Source: UBA685 sp049890215
GTDB lineage: Bacteria > Pseudomonadota > Alphaproteobacteria > Puniceispirillales > Puniceispirillaceae
Assembly: GCA_049890215.1 (NCBI GenBank)
Contig: JBMHBX010000064.1
Coordinates: 33,886 to 97,885, forward strand
Reading direction: 5' to 3'
DNA: 64,000 bases
Shown here piece by piece: positions 25,281 through 33,396 of the stretch. Each line of letters opens with the position of its first letter. The first letter of the stretch is position 1. Under the pieces are notes generated by a model, which worked only from the letters and a program-made list of their open reading frames with translations, was not told where the DNA came from and did no database searches. Position numbers and translations under genes: made by a program.

Positions 25281-25309
25281 CTTGCCTGTAAAAAGGCGCT
25301 TTAGGCAAG
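25281..25309. promoter_or_regulatory. 7-bp inverted repeat between the RlmI-like and Lrp genes
   Basis: CTTGCCT (25281-25287) and AGGCAAG (25303-25309) are exact complements with a 15-base spacer, in the divergent region of the methyltransferase and the Lrp/AsnC gene. Possible operator or leader hairpin; no other support. Confidence 0.3.
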
Positions 25310-25368
25310 TATAACTGGCAAAGATTAGAAAAATAACCTAAGATCATGCAGTATATTTTACCAAAATA

Positions 25369-25380
25369 GGAAAAATTTCC
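25369..25380. promoter_or_regulatory. GGAAA-AA-TTTCC dyad before the Lrp/AsnC gene
   Basis: This short AT-rich palindrome lies just before the AAAGGGAGG ribosome-binding site. Lrp-type regulators commonly bind AT-rich dyads near their own promoters, so autoregulation is plausible. The assignment is inference. Confidence 0.3.
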
Positions 25381-25395
25381 AAAAAGGGAGGTTTT

Positions 25396-25860
25396 ATGGA
25401 CAGAATTGACCGACAAATTTTGACGATTTTACAAAAAGACGCCTCTTTGCCTGTGGCGGATGTGGCGCGCAAAGTTGGTTTATCAGTCACCCCTTGTTGG
25501 CGGCGCATTCAAAAGATGGAAGAAGACGGGGTCATCCAGGGGCGCGTGGCTTTGTTAAATGGTCAGAAAATTGGCATGGGCATGAGTGTGTTTGTGGCCA
25601 TTAAGACAGATGAGCATAACGCTGTCTGGCTTGATAAATTTGCCTCATCAGTGGCAGGTTTTCCTGAGGTGGTGGAATTTTATCGTATGTCAGGGGATGT
25701 CGATTATCTTTTGCGTGTGGTTGTGCCTGATATGGCAGCTTATGATGTGTTTTATAAAAAGCTGATCGGGTCTGTGAAGCTGAAGGATGTCAGCTCAAGC
25801 TTTGCCATGGAAGAGATAAAATATACGACTGCATTACCATTGCCAGAGGCGCGAGATTAA
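25396..25860 (+). CDS. Lrp/AsnC family transcriptional regulator
   Basis: The 154-residue protein has an N-terminal helix-turn-helix (LDRIDRQILxILQ-type start, then VADVARKVGLSVTPCWRRIQ) and a C-terminal RAM domain (VVEFYRMSGDVDYLLRVVVP). Such proteins sense amino acids. A strong AAAGGGAGG ribosome site precedes the ATG. No obvious target gene is adjacent: the downstream neighbour is the convergent glycosyltransferase. Confidence 0.92.
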   Translation: MDRIDRQILTILQKDASLPVADVARKVGLSVTPCWRRIQKMEEDGVIQGRVALLNGQKIGMGMSVFVAIKTDEHNAVWLDKFASSVAGFPEVVEFYRMSGDVDYLLRVVVPDMAAYDVFYKKLIGSVKLKDVSSSFAMEEIKYTTALPLPEARD

Positions 25861-25885
25861 ATGCAGGATTATCATTAAAGTGGGT

Positions 25886-26911
25886 TTATAGGGGCGAATC
25901 CAGAAGTGCCTGCCAGTTCGCAGAGGCTGTCTTCTGGTCAAAAACAGGGTGACGGGCTCTGTCATAGCAGGCTTGTTGTAATTGCCAAAGCGCGTCAGGG
26001 TCATCTGCCAGACGACAAATCTCTTTTGCATAGGGCACAGGGTCATCAAAGCCAAAGACAGGCGCGGTGCGCCCGTCATCAAGACAATGGCGTGCCCCGT
26101 TGGTCGGGCTTGATAAAATAGCGCAACCAGCACCCATTGCCTCCGGATAGACATAGCCAAAAGGCTCATCATAAGAGGGGATGACCATCACGGACAGGCG
26201 CGATAAAAAGCTGTCAAAATCTGTCCAGCCAAGAAGCGTAACCGGCGCGCCATGTGCGTGATTAAGCGCCTTTATCTCTGCGGCAAGTGGTCCTGTGCCG
26301 CCAAGTTCAAATTGAATCCGGGGATGTGTTTGTTTCACGATTGCCGCTATTTTGATAAATAAAGATAAGTTTTTTTTGGCCACCATACGCCCGGCCGCGC
26401 CAATGATAAGAGGCTGATTTGGGCTCGGTTTTGCCGGTGTTTTTAGCGGTGTTTTTGGCAGGGTGTGAAAATGCGGTATCAGGGCAAGCCTGTCATGAGG
26501 CCAGCCTGCCGCCAAAGCCTTGTCAATGCCATCTTGAGTCAGGCAAACAAGCTTGTGGCAATGGTGAAATTGTTGTGGTTTGTCATTATGGCAAATGCCG
26601 ATAACAGTGCTGGCATGGCGCCGCAAGCCTTTGGCCATAAAGCCATTATGGCATAAGGCAAAGCGTGTGTCAGGCACGTCTGATATCAGCCTTGTTGCAA
26701 CAGGCAGGTGGCGCCAGACAAGTCTTTGCCAGTCAGATAAACAGATATTTGGCACCTGATTATCTTGTGCACAGGTCAAAAAATCAGACTCTGGTGCCAG
26801 TATCGTGATGTCGTAGGGTGCGTGTTGTTGCAACAAGCTTAGCTGATCACGCAAAGCGCGCTGAATGCCGCCTGCTGATCTGTCTGATGTGGCGATCAGA
26901 ATAGAGGTCAT
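25886..26911 (-). CDS. Group 1 (GT4-like) glycosyltransferase
   Basis: The 341-residue GT-B enzyme has an N-terminal SDRSAGGIQRALRDQLSLL start and the C-terminal donor-binding region LIIGAAGRMVAKKNLSLFI. It continues with LLGWTDFDSFLSRLSVMVIP and an E-x7-E motif in YDEPFGYVYPEAMGAGCAIL. It most likely adds a hexose to a cell-surface glycolipid. Its start overlaps the betB stop in ATGA, an unexpected pairing of a surface-sugar gene with a betaine gene. Confidence 0.85.
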   Translation of the reverse strand: MTSILIATSDRSAGGIQRALRDQLSLLQQHAPYDITILAPESDFLTCAQDNQVPNICLSDWQRLVWRHLPVATRLISDVPDTRFALCHNGFMAKGLRRHASTVIGICHNDKPQQFHHCHKLVCLTQDGIDKALAAGWPHDRLALIPHFHTLPKTPLKTPAKPSPNQPLIIGAAGRMVAKKNLSLFIKIAAIVKQTHPRIQFELGGTGPLAAEIKALNHAHGAPVTLLGWTDFDSFLSRLSVMVIPSYDEPFGYVYPEAMGAGCAILSSPTNGARHCLDDGRTAPVFGFDDPVPYAKEICRLADDPDALWQLQQACYDRARHPVFDQKTASANWQALLDSPL

Positions 26912-28338
26912 AGCTGAATATAGGTGGCTTTGATTTCGGTATAGGCTTCGATCGCAAATTGGGAAGATTCTCTGCCAAAGCCTGATTGCTTTGCGCCGCC
27001 AAAGGGCCAGTCAGCCGGTATGAGATTATAGGTGTTGATCCAGATATTACCAGCTTCAAGCGCATCTGCCACACGGTGCGCGCGGGACAGATCGCTTGTG
27101 ATAAGGCCGGCGCCAAGACCAAAATCAGTATCATTGGCACGCGCAATGGCCTCATCTTCTGTTTTGAATGTCAGGACAGACATCACAGGCCCGAAAATTT
27201 CTTCACGTACAATGCGCATATCATCTGTGCAATTTGTCATAATGGTCGGCTCAATAAAAAAGCCATTCTCAAAGCCTTGCGGGTGCGCCTTGTTACCGCC
27301 TGTGGCAATGGTGGCGCCTTCTTCTTTGCCAATAGCAATATAATCCAGGATTTTCTGCTGATGTGAAGCTGAGATGATGGCACCGATTTGAACATCTTCT
27401 GACATCGGATCACCAATGCGCATTTGCTGGGTGCGCTTTGTCATCTCAGCAATGATTTTGGGCGCGATCCCTTCTTGAATAAAGACGCGGGTGGCGTTTG
27501 AGCATACCTCACCTGCGGTGTAAAAATTCGCATCCATCGCTGTTTGAACAGCGATTTCAAAATCGCAATCATCAAAGATAATAAGAGGGGCTTTGCCGCC
27601 AAGCTCCAACGTCACTTTCTTCAGGCTGTCAGCTGATTGCTTCATGATAAGCTTGCCGGTATCTATGCCGCCTGTGAGTGAGATTTTGGCTATGCCTTTA
27701 TGCGCACAAATAGCAGAGCCAATTTCATAATCACCATGAATGATTTGGAACAGACCATCCGGCAGGCCCTGTTCATGGGCAATCTCAACAATGCGATTTG
27801 CCACAAGTGGTGTTTCTTCAGATGGTTTCAGGATAAAGGCATTTCCTGTGGCAAGGGCAGGTGCTGCTTTCCAACAGGCAATTTGCGCAGGATAATTCCA
27901 TGCCCCAATGCCGGCACAAACGCCAAGAGGCACACGCCTTGTATAGCCTATTGCATCTGCCCATTGATGAGAGGTGCCTGTTAAGGTGGCTGTCAGATTG
28001 GCAAAATATTCAAACGCATCCGCACCAGAGGGCACATCACCTGTGACAGCTTCTGAATACAGCTTGCCAACATCCATAACTTCAAGGCGTGATAATTCTT
28101 CATTTGCCTCATGAAGCGCGGCGGCGATTTTATGCAAGATACGGCTTCTGTCCTGACCGGTAAGGGCAGCCCATGATTTTTGTGCCTGTTTGGCAGCGCG
28201 AACAGCCTCATCAAGCATAGCGTCATCAGCGCATTCAACCTCAGCGATGATTTCGCCAGTGGCAGGATATAGCTTTTGAATGCGGCGGTGATTGCCTGGT
28301 GCTGGCTTGCCATTGATAAAGGAGTGGATGATTTGCAT
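26908..28338 (-). CDS. betB: Betaine-aldehyde dehydrogenase
   Basis: The 476-residue NAD(P)-dependent aldehyde dehydrogenase oxidises betaine aldehyde to glycine betaine. It aligns by eye along its length with E. coli BetB: VAGIGAWNYP-type block (CAGIGAWNYPAQIACWKAAP), KKVTLELGGKAPLIIFDDCD, the catalytic Cys279 in GEVCSNATRVF and IVREEIFGPVMSVLTF. An ATG at 28359 is also available; 28338 is preferred because GCGAGG lies six bases before it. No betA or betT is adjacent, so another aldehyde substrate remains possible. Confidence 0.85.
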   Translation of the reverse strand: MQIIHSFINGKPAPGNHRRIQKLYPATGEIIAEVECADDAMLDEAVRAAKQAQKSWAALTGQDRSRILHKIAAALHEANEELSRLEVMDVGKLYSEAVTGDVPSGADAFEYFANLTATLTGTSHQWADAIGYTRRVPLGVCAGIGAWNYPAQIACWKAAPALATGNAFILKPSEETPLVANRIVEIAHEQGLPDGLFQIIHGDYEIGSAICAHKGIAKISLTGGIDTGKLIMKQSADSLKKVTLELGGKAPLIIFDDCDFEIAVQTAMDANFYTAGEVCSNATRVFIQEGIAPKIIAEMTKRTQQMRIGDPMSEDVQIGAIISASHQQKILDYIAIGKEEGATIATGGNKAHPQGFENGFFIEPTIMTNCTDDMRIVREEIFGPVMSVLTFKTEDEAIARANDTDFGLGAGLITSDLSRAHRVADALEAGNIWINTYNLIPADWPFGGAKQSGFGRESSQFAIEAYTEIKATYIQL

Positions 28339-28392
28339 GACAACCTCGCAGCGCTTCATTTTTCGGGTTCAATAATTTTGACGTTCTGGCAT

Positions 28393-28456
28393 CAAATCTA
28401 TTGCCAACTTTCAGCAAATCTATCATGGTTTTTTAGCATTTTGCAAAGTGATTTGC
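28393..28456. promoter_or_regulatory. Direct repeats and a dyad between betB and the aldolase gene
   Basis: CAAATCTAT occurs at 28393-28401 and again at 28415-28423, exactly 22 bases apart, so both copies lie on the same DNA face. GCAAA-GTGA-TTTGC at 28443-28456 is a further small dyad. Tandem direct repeats two turns apart are typical of AraC-family binding sites, and a GlxA/AraC-type regulator is encoded 5 kb upstream. The link is inferred. Confidence 0.45.
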
Positions 28457-28514
28457 ACCGATACACGAAGCGCACAGATACAGATTGTCACTGCTGGCAG
28501 GAAAGGCATTCAAT

Positions 28515-29261
28515 ATGGTTGATTTTGATGTTGATATCACGCAAGCACGGCGCGATATGGCAGCTTTGTTCAGATGGTCTGCCAGAGAAAGACTGCATGA
28601 GGGGATTGCCAATCATTTTTCCATGGCGGTCACCTCTGATGGTCAGCATTTTCTGATGAACCCTTATGGTATTCATTTCTCAAAGATAAAGGCAGGTGAT
28701 TTATTACTGCTGAATGCGCATGAGACACCTAATACAAAGGATGTTGATAAGGGGATGGTGGATATCACAGCCTGGGGCATTCATGGCGCCATGCATCGCA
28801 ATAACCCGTCTGCGCGTGTGATTTTGCATTTACATTCTCCTTATGCGACTGCTTTTTCATGTCTGGCGGATTTAACATTGCCGCCCATTGATCAGACAAC
28901 AGCGCGCTTTTTTAACAGGCTTGTCGTTGATACCGGATTTGATGGTATGGGCATTGGTGATGAAGGTGAGCGCCTGTCATCTTTGCTTGGCAATCAAAGA
29001 TTGCTTGTCATGGGCAATCATGGCGTGCTGACAGCTGGACAGACGCCTGCTATCGCGTGGGATTTAATGTATCATATGGAGGTCGGGTGCCGCACTTATA
29101 TGTTGGCATCAGCAAGCGGTAAGCCTTTATCTGTGATGTCTGATGAGGTGGCTGAAAAAACAGCTCAGCAATGGGAAGAATATGACAATCAGTCAACTCA
29201 TCATCTGGCGGCAATCCGCCGGATTTTAGATGAAGAAGAGCCTGACTACGCCCAGTGTTAG
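28515..29261 (+). CDS. Class II aldolase/adducin family protein
   Basis: The 248-residue zinc enzyme of the aldolase II family has the metal ligands in VILHLHSPYATAFS and GNHGVLTAG, and the substrate-binding GIANHFSMAV. Members include fuculose-phosphate aldolase and decarboxylating or dehydrating enzymes; the protein resembles the adducin-like subgroup of uncertain substrate. ATG 28515 is chosen over a TTG at 28485 because CAGGAAAGG precedes it. It is divergent from betB and followed by an iron-type alcohol dehydrogenase. Confidence 0.85.
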   Translation: MVDFDVDITQARRDMAALFRWSARERLHEGIANHFSMAVTSDGQHFLMNPYGIHFSKIKAGDLLLLNAHETPNTKDVDKGMVDITAWGIHGAMHRNNPSARVILHLHSPYATAFSCLADLTLPPIDQTTARFFNRLVVDTGFDGMGIGDEGERLSSLLGNQRLLVMGNHGVLTAGQTPAIAWDLMYHMEVGCRTYMLASASGKPLSVMSDEVAEKTAQQWEEYDNQSTHHLAAIRRILDEEEPDYAQC

Positions 29262-29353
29262 GCAAAATTTTACAAATAACAGGCTGTTCAAAATGAGTGC
29301 TGTTCGTGTTTTGTATGTATGGTCAATAACGTTTTTGAAAGTTCTGTAACATT

Positions 29354-30514
29354 ATGAATATCTCGTCTTTTCCGGCTCTGATAGCGCGCCCTGAGGCTCT
29401 TGTGGAGTCTGTGTCTTTTTTTGTATCAAAACAGGTGAAATCTCTATTCATCCTGGCTGATCCCTTTATGGCGCAATCGTCTTTGTTAGCGCCTTTGATG
29501 ACAGCGCTTGATGAGGCAGAAATGAAACACGTTTTGTATAGCTCATTTTCCGGAGAGCCTAAATTATCCATGATGGATGAGATCATCGCGCTTTGCCGCA
29601 AAGAGGGATGTGACGGTGTGATTGGCATAGGCGGGGGATCAGCGCTTGATATGGCAAAAATCGCCTCTATCGTGCTGGCCGCAGACAGGCCGGCAGATGA
29701 TTATTGGATGATGGCACATCCCCTGCCTGCCGCAAGCCTGCCATCGGTAATGGTGCCAACCACTGCCGGCACAGGGTCTGAATCATGCTCGACTAATATT
29801 ATCGCAAACAGGCAGGGGCATAAGGGGTGGATATGGGGCCCTGAAACCAAGCCTGATTTGATTATACATGATCCAGTCCTAGGCGTGAGTTTGCCTGCTA
29901 ATCTGACAGGATGGTGCGGGATGGATGCTTTTATCCATGCCTTTGAGGCATCTACCAATATTTATGCGCATGATAGTGCGCGCGCCTATGGTCATCAGGC
30001 GCTGAAATTGATAGTTGAGGCTTTGCCGCGGGCCATCGCAGATGGCACTGATCTTGAGGCACGCCAGAAAATGCTGCTTGCCTCTGCCTGGGCCGGTGCA
30101 GCCATTGATCAGGTCGGAACCGCGGTGGCGCACCATATCAGCCACGCTATGGCAAGTCTTGCCCCTATTCATCACGGCCATGCGACCGCTATCGGATTTG
30201 AGGCAACGCTTGCGTGGATCATAGCAGGTTTGCGTGATGAGACAGCGATTGAAAAATTCCAGTCAGTAGCCGATACACTCGGGGTCTCAGACTTTCAGGA
30301 TTTGCCGCAATTTGTCTCCGATTTTATGGATATCTGCCAGATTGACAGGCGCCTGCCTCAGAGTATGGCCGCTTTTGATAAAGAGGCTCTGGTTGCGCAA
30401 ATGATGGCAGATCATACCCAATCAATGCGGGTGGCGACATCACGTGAGGTCACAGATGAGGCCATTATAGCCATTGTCGATCATCTGGCTGAACTGCCTG
30501 TTCATGCATCTTAA
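29354..30514 (+). CDS. Iron-containing alcohol dehydrogenase
   Basis: The 386-residue group III dehydrogenase has the NAD motif GVIGIGGGSALDMAKIASIV, the TTAGTGSE block (MVPTTAGTGSESCSTNI) and the metal ligands in GMDAFIHAFEA and APIHHGHATAIGFEA. It interconverts an alcohol and an aldehyde or ketone; the substrate is not evident. Neighbouring betB and the aldolase suggest a small-molecule catabolic group, possibly with choline or a C3-C4 diol as substrate, but this is inference. It lies 92 bases behind the aldolase gene on the same strand. Confidence 0.87.
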   Translation: MNISSFPALIARPEALVESVSFFVSKQVKSLFILADPFMAQSSLLAPLMTALDEAEMKHVLYSSFSGEPKLSMMDEIIALCRKEGCDGVIGIGGGSALDMAKIASIVLAADRPADDYWMMAHPLPAASLPSVMVPTTAGTGSESCSTNIIANRQGHKGWIWGPETKPDLIIHDPVLGVSLPANLTGWCGMDAFIHAFEASTNIYAHDSARAYGHQALKLIVEALPRAIADGTDLEARQKMLLASAWAGAAIDQVGTAVAHHISHAMASLAPIHHGHATAIGFEATLAWIIAGLRDETAIEKFQSVADTLGVSDFQDLPQFVSDFMDICQIDRRLPQSMAAFDKEALVAQMMADHTQSMRVATSREVTDEAIIAIVDHLAELPVHAS

Positions 30515-30535
30515 CCAAAAGCATGATTGACTATT

Positions 30536-30564
30536 TTGACCTAATTGCTCAGATCGACTATAAG
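30536..30564 (+). promoter_or_regulatory. Strong sigma-70-like promoter for the FecR-domain gene
   Basis: TTGACC at 30536-30541 and TATAAG at 30559-30564 are separated by exactly 17 bases, with five of six matches in each box. Transcription would start about 60 bases before the ATG at 30633. Confidence 0.6.
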
Positions 30565-30632
30565 AAATAACTAATTAACTACAGGCAAGCACAGGCACAA
30601 GAAGGCCATGCTTGTCAAAAAGGTGGCGTGCT

Positions 30633-33320
30633 ATGTCAGGTTTACAGTATCAGAGCGCAAGGTCAAAATTGTCTGCAGAGCGCGAATCAGCAGAGAATGT
30701 GAGATCTGTTTTCATCATGCCGCGGATGATTCTGGCCGCTTTTGCCATATTTGTGTTAAGCGCGATGGTGGCTTCATTGTCTGTGCAGGCACAAACAGGG
30801 CGCCCTGTCAGCGGTGTGATCGCAGCAACTGATAAGCCAATCGCCATTTCCTATGTGAATGAAGAAGGCAAGACCATCGGGCGTATCGCCGGTGTGGGTG
30901 AGCCCATTTACCTCAATGATGAGATTGTCACGCCTGCCGGTGCCTCTATGCAGGTGCTGTTGCGTGATCAGACTGTGTTCTCGATTGGTCCTGATTCACG
31001 TCTTGTGTTTGATGAGTTTATTTTTGATCCGTCCTCTGTGGATGATGTTGCTATGACGGCGACTGTGAAAAAAGGCACGTTCAAATTCATCTCAGGCAAA
31101 ATTTCAAAATTAAAGCCAGGCGCGATGACCTTAAAGCTGCCAAACGCGACTGCGTCTGTGCGCGGTACATCTGTGGTTGGCCGTGTGGCAGATGACGGGG
31201 CATCTGATATTGTTTTGCTGACTGGCGCGGTTCAGCTGGCAACAAGCGCGGGTGCGCCGCCGGTTGACCTCATTCAGCCGGGATGGGGTGTGTCTATCGC
31301 TGATACAGGGGCCGCATCTGAGCCAGAGCCTTTTCCGGTCGAAGAAATTAACGAGATTATTCAACAGGTCGAATTTGCTGAAGATGATGAGGCGCAAGGC
31401 ACTGAAGAGGCGGCAGGAGATGAAGGCGCCTCTGATGAGGCTGACGGGCAAGAAGCTGAAGGTCAAGAAGCTGATGGTCAAGAGGCTGAAGGTCAAGAGG
31501 CTGGCGCAGATGAGGTCATTGAAGAAGAGACAGTTGAGGCCATTGTCACGGCTGTGAATGAGGCAGGTGAAGATGTATCTGCTGAAGAAATTGTCTCTAT
31601 CATCGAAGAGGCAGATGGCAACGCTGAGGCGGTGGCTGAGGCGATTGTGAAGGTGATTATCGAGAATCAAATTGAAAGAGGTGAGGTCGCTCCTGAGCTT
31701 CTTGCCAATTTGGAAGGGGTTGATCCTGAGGCGTTTTTCTCTGGTGAAATTGATCCTGAAACATTTGATGTCGAAGCTCTTGGTCTGGAAGAGCTAAATG
31801 TGGCTGATATCAAAATTGAAGATTTGGGTATTGAGGGGCTTGCCTTTGCAGAAGGTGCTAATTTTGTAGAGGCATTCTCGCAACGTCTTGAGACAGATGG
31901 TGTGGTGTTGCCGCAATTTGATGAAACTGATTTTGTATTTGATGAAGTGGCATTTGGCTTTGATTCAGCCCAATTTGAAGAAGTGATTTTTGAACAGGCC
32001 TCTTTTGATACCAAAGAGCTCGATTTCACAAGAAGCTATGATATCAAAGAGGTGTCTAATATCATTTTAGGTAATCAGTTTGATCAGCCTGACGCACCTG
32101 AGCTGGAATTGTCATTTTTTGATATTCTTTATAACGCTGAAGTGATTAATGATGAGTTTAGCCGGCGTGAAGTGGCCTTTGGTGATTTTGGCACTAATGG
32201 CGCCTTTGATGATGGGAAGTCGGATGGCGGCTTTGAGAGTGAAGTTCGCTTTGAGGCTGAAGAAGGCAGTTTGGCTGAGGGCGGTATAGATGAAAAGCCT
32301 GATGTGCCAGTGAATGTGCCTGTCTTTGCGATTTCACGAAATCCGGAAAGCGGCCTTGCGGAAGTTGTTGTCAGGCAGCCATTTGGTGACAGCCAGGGCG
32401 GGTTTGATGACACTCAGGAAGTCGCACCTGAAATAGAAGAAGGTGGCTTTGGCACTGAAAGCTTTGACAAGCCTGATTTTGAGCGCACGGAAGTTGTTTT
32501 TGCACAATTATTTGATGAGCAAAAATCCGATCCTTACAGTGAAGCACCAGAGATAGAAACAAATTTCGGTGATGTGGATGAAAAAGAGGTAAGCGCTGAT
32601 TTATTCGCAGAGTTCATTGAGCGTGTGCAGCTTGAATATAGTGAAGGCTCACTTGATCCTTTAGAATATTATAAGGCAGGAAAGTCTGGCGCGGTATGGC
32701 TGACCTATCAGTCAGATGGCACTCTTGGGAATCCTGCGAATATCGACAGGCTGATTTCAGAATCTTATGCAGGCACGGCGAATTTCTCAGATGAGGTGGC
32801 AATCGCCAATGCGCTGACAGGGTTCAAGGCATTATCATCTTATGATGTCACGCTCGATTATAATAGCCGTGCTGTCACAGGGCAATTTGTGCTTAGCAAT
32901 ATGTCGCTTGACGGGACCAATTATGTCAGCCCGGATGGCACCTCAAGCTATACACAAGATTTAGCGCAAACCTTATCTTCGTCAAATGCGAAATTAGCCA
33001 ATACCAATCAAAGCGGCGCTGTTATAGGCGGCGTTGATGAAAATGGTAATGGCGCTTTGGATGTCGGAGAGACTATCGAAGGGGTGCGCCTTGCCACAGT
33101 GAATTTCGATGATAGCGCTACGGCATCAGAGGTCACAAGCCAGATACGCACAAGCATTGATATGTCGGTGGGTTCAACATCTGTTTTTTCAGCAGCGCTT
33201 GATGGAACGCTTGGTGAGTTCACCATTTCAGCCGAAGAATATAGCTGTAATGATCCTTGCACGACTTTTACCAAAACAGGTGGTGTTGGCTCTGAGACAT
33301 CTATTGTCGCATCGCAATAA
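30633..33320 (+). CDS. Large acidic exported FecR-domain protein
   Basis: The 895-residue protein has a signal or anchor segment (about residues 29-53) and a FecR domain around 87-190 with AGASMQVLLRDQTVFSIGPD and LKLPNATASVRGTSVVGRV. A long, extremely acidic middle follows, with four GQEA(E/D/G) repeats at 272-291, and then a Ser/Thr-rich beta-type C-terminal domain. DENGNGALDVGE at 802-813 fits a 12-residue EF-hand/dockerin-type calcium loop. Such FecR proteins in alphaproteobacteria are surface or secreted, and this one is not beside a sigma-factor/FecI pair. Function unknown. ATG 30633 has AAGGTGG seven bases upstream; a TTG at 30612 is the alternative. Confidence 0.82.
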   Translation: MSGLQYQSARSKLSAERESAENVRSVFIMPRMILAAFAIFVLSAMVASLSVQAQTGRPVSGVIAATDKPIAISYVNEEGKTIGRIAGVGEPIYLNDEIVTPAGASMQVLLRDQTVFSIGPDSRLVFDEFIFDPSSVDDVAMTATVKKGTFKFISGKISKLKPGAMTLKLPNATASVRGTSVVGRVADDGASDIVLLTGAVQLATSAGAPPVDLIQPGWGVSIADTGAASEPEPFPVEEINEIIQQVEFAEDDEAQGTEEAAGDEGASDEADGQEAEGQEADGQEAEGQEAGADEVIEEETVEAIVTAVNEAGEDVSAEEIVSIIEEADGNAEAVAEAIVKVIIENQIERGEVAPELLANLEGVDPEAFFSGEIDPETFDVEALGLEELNVADIKIEDLGIEGLAFAEGANFVEAFSQRLETDGVVLPQFDETDFVFDEVAFGFDSAQFEEVIFEQASFDTKELDFTRSYDIKEVSNIILGNQFDQPDAPELELSFFDILYNAEVINDEFSRREVAFGDFGTNGAFDDGKSDGGFESEVRFEAEEGSLAEGGIDEKPDVPVNVPVFAISRNPESGLAEVVVRQPFGDSQGGFDDTQEVAPEIEEGGFGTESFDKPDFERTEVVFAQLFDEQKSDPYSEAPEIETNFGDVDEKEVSADLFAEFIERVQLEYSEGSLDPLEYYKAGKSGAVWLTYQSDGTLGNPANIDRLISESYAGTANFSDEVAIANALTGFKALSSYDVTLDYNSRAVTGQFVLSNMSLDGTNYVSPDGTSSYTQDLAQTLSSSNAKLANTNQSGAVIGGVDENGNGALDVGETIEGVRLATVNFDDSATASEVTSQIRTSIDMSVGSTSVFSAALDGTLGEFTISAEEYSCNDPCTTFTKTGGVGSETSIVASQ
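31446..31505 (+). repeat. Four tandem 15-base repeats (GQEAx) in the FecR-domain gene
   Basis: Units of the form GG(T/G)CAAGA(A/G)GCTGA(A/T) encode Gly-Gln-Glu-Ala-Glu/Asp/Gly. The period is in frame, so copy-number change would alter length without frameshift. Confidence 0.75.
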
Positions 33321-33396
33321 TCTGGCCTTTCTGTTAAGCAGGCGTTTTTGCTGATTTTGGTAGGGTGAGGCTTGCCGAAGAGGCAGTGTTGCTGTC

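Noticed and set aside
31131..31670. A 179-codon leftward ORF inside the FecR-domain gene.
   Set aside because: It is antisense to the repetitive acidic region and shows no family motif or ribosome site.
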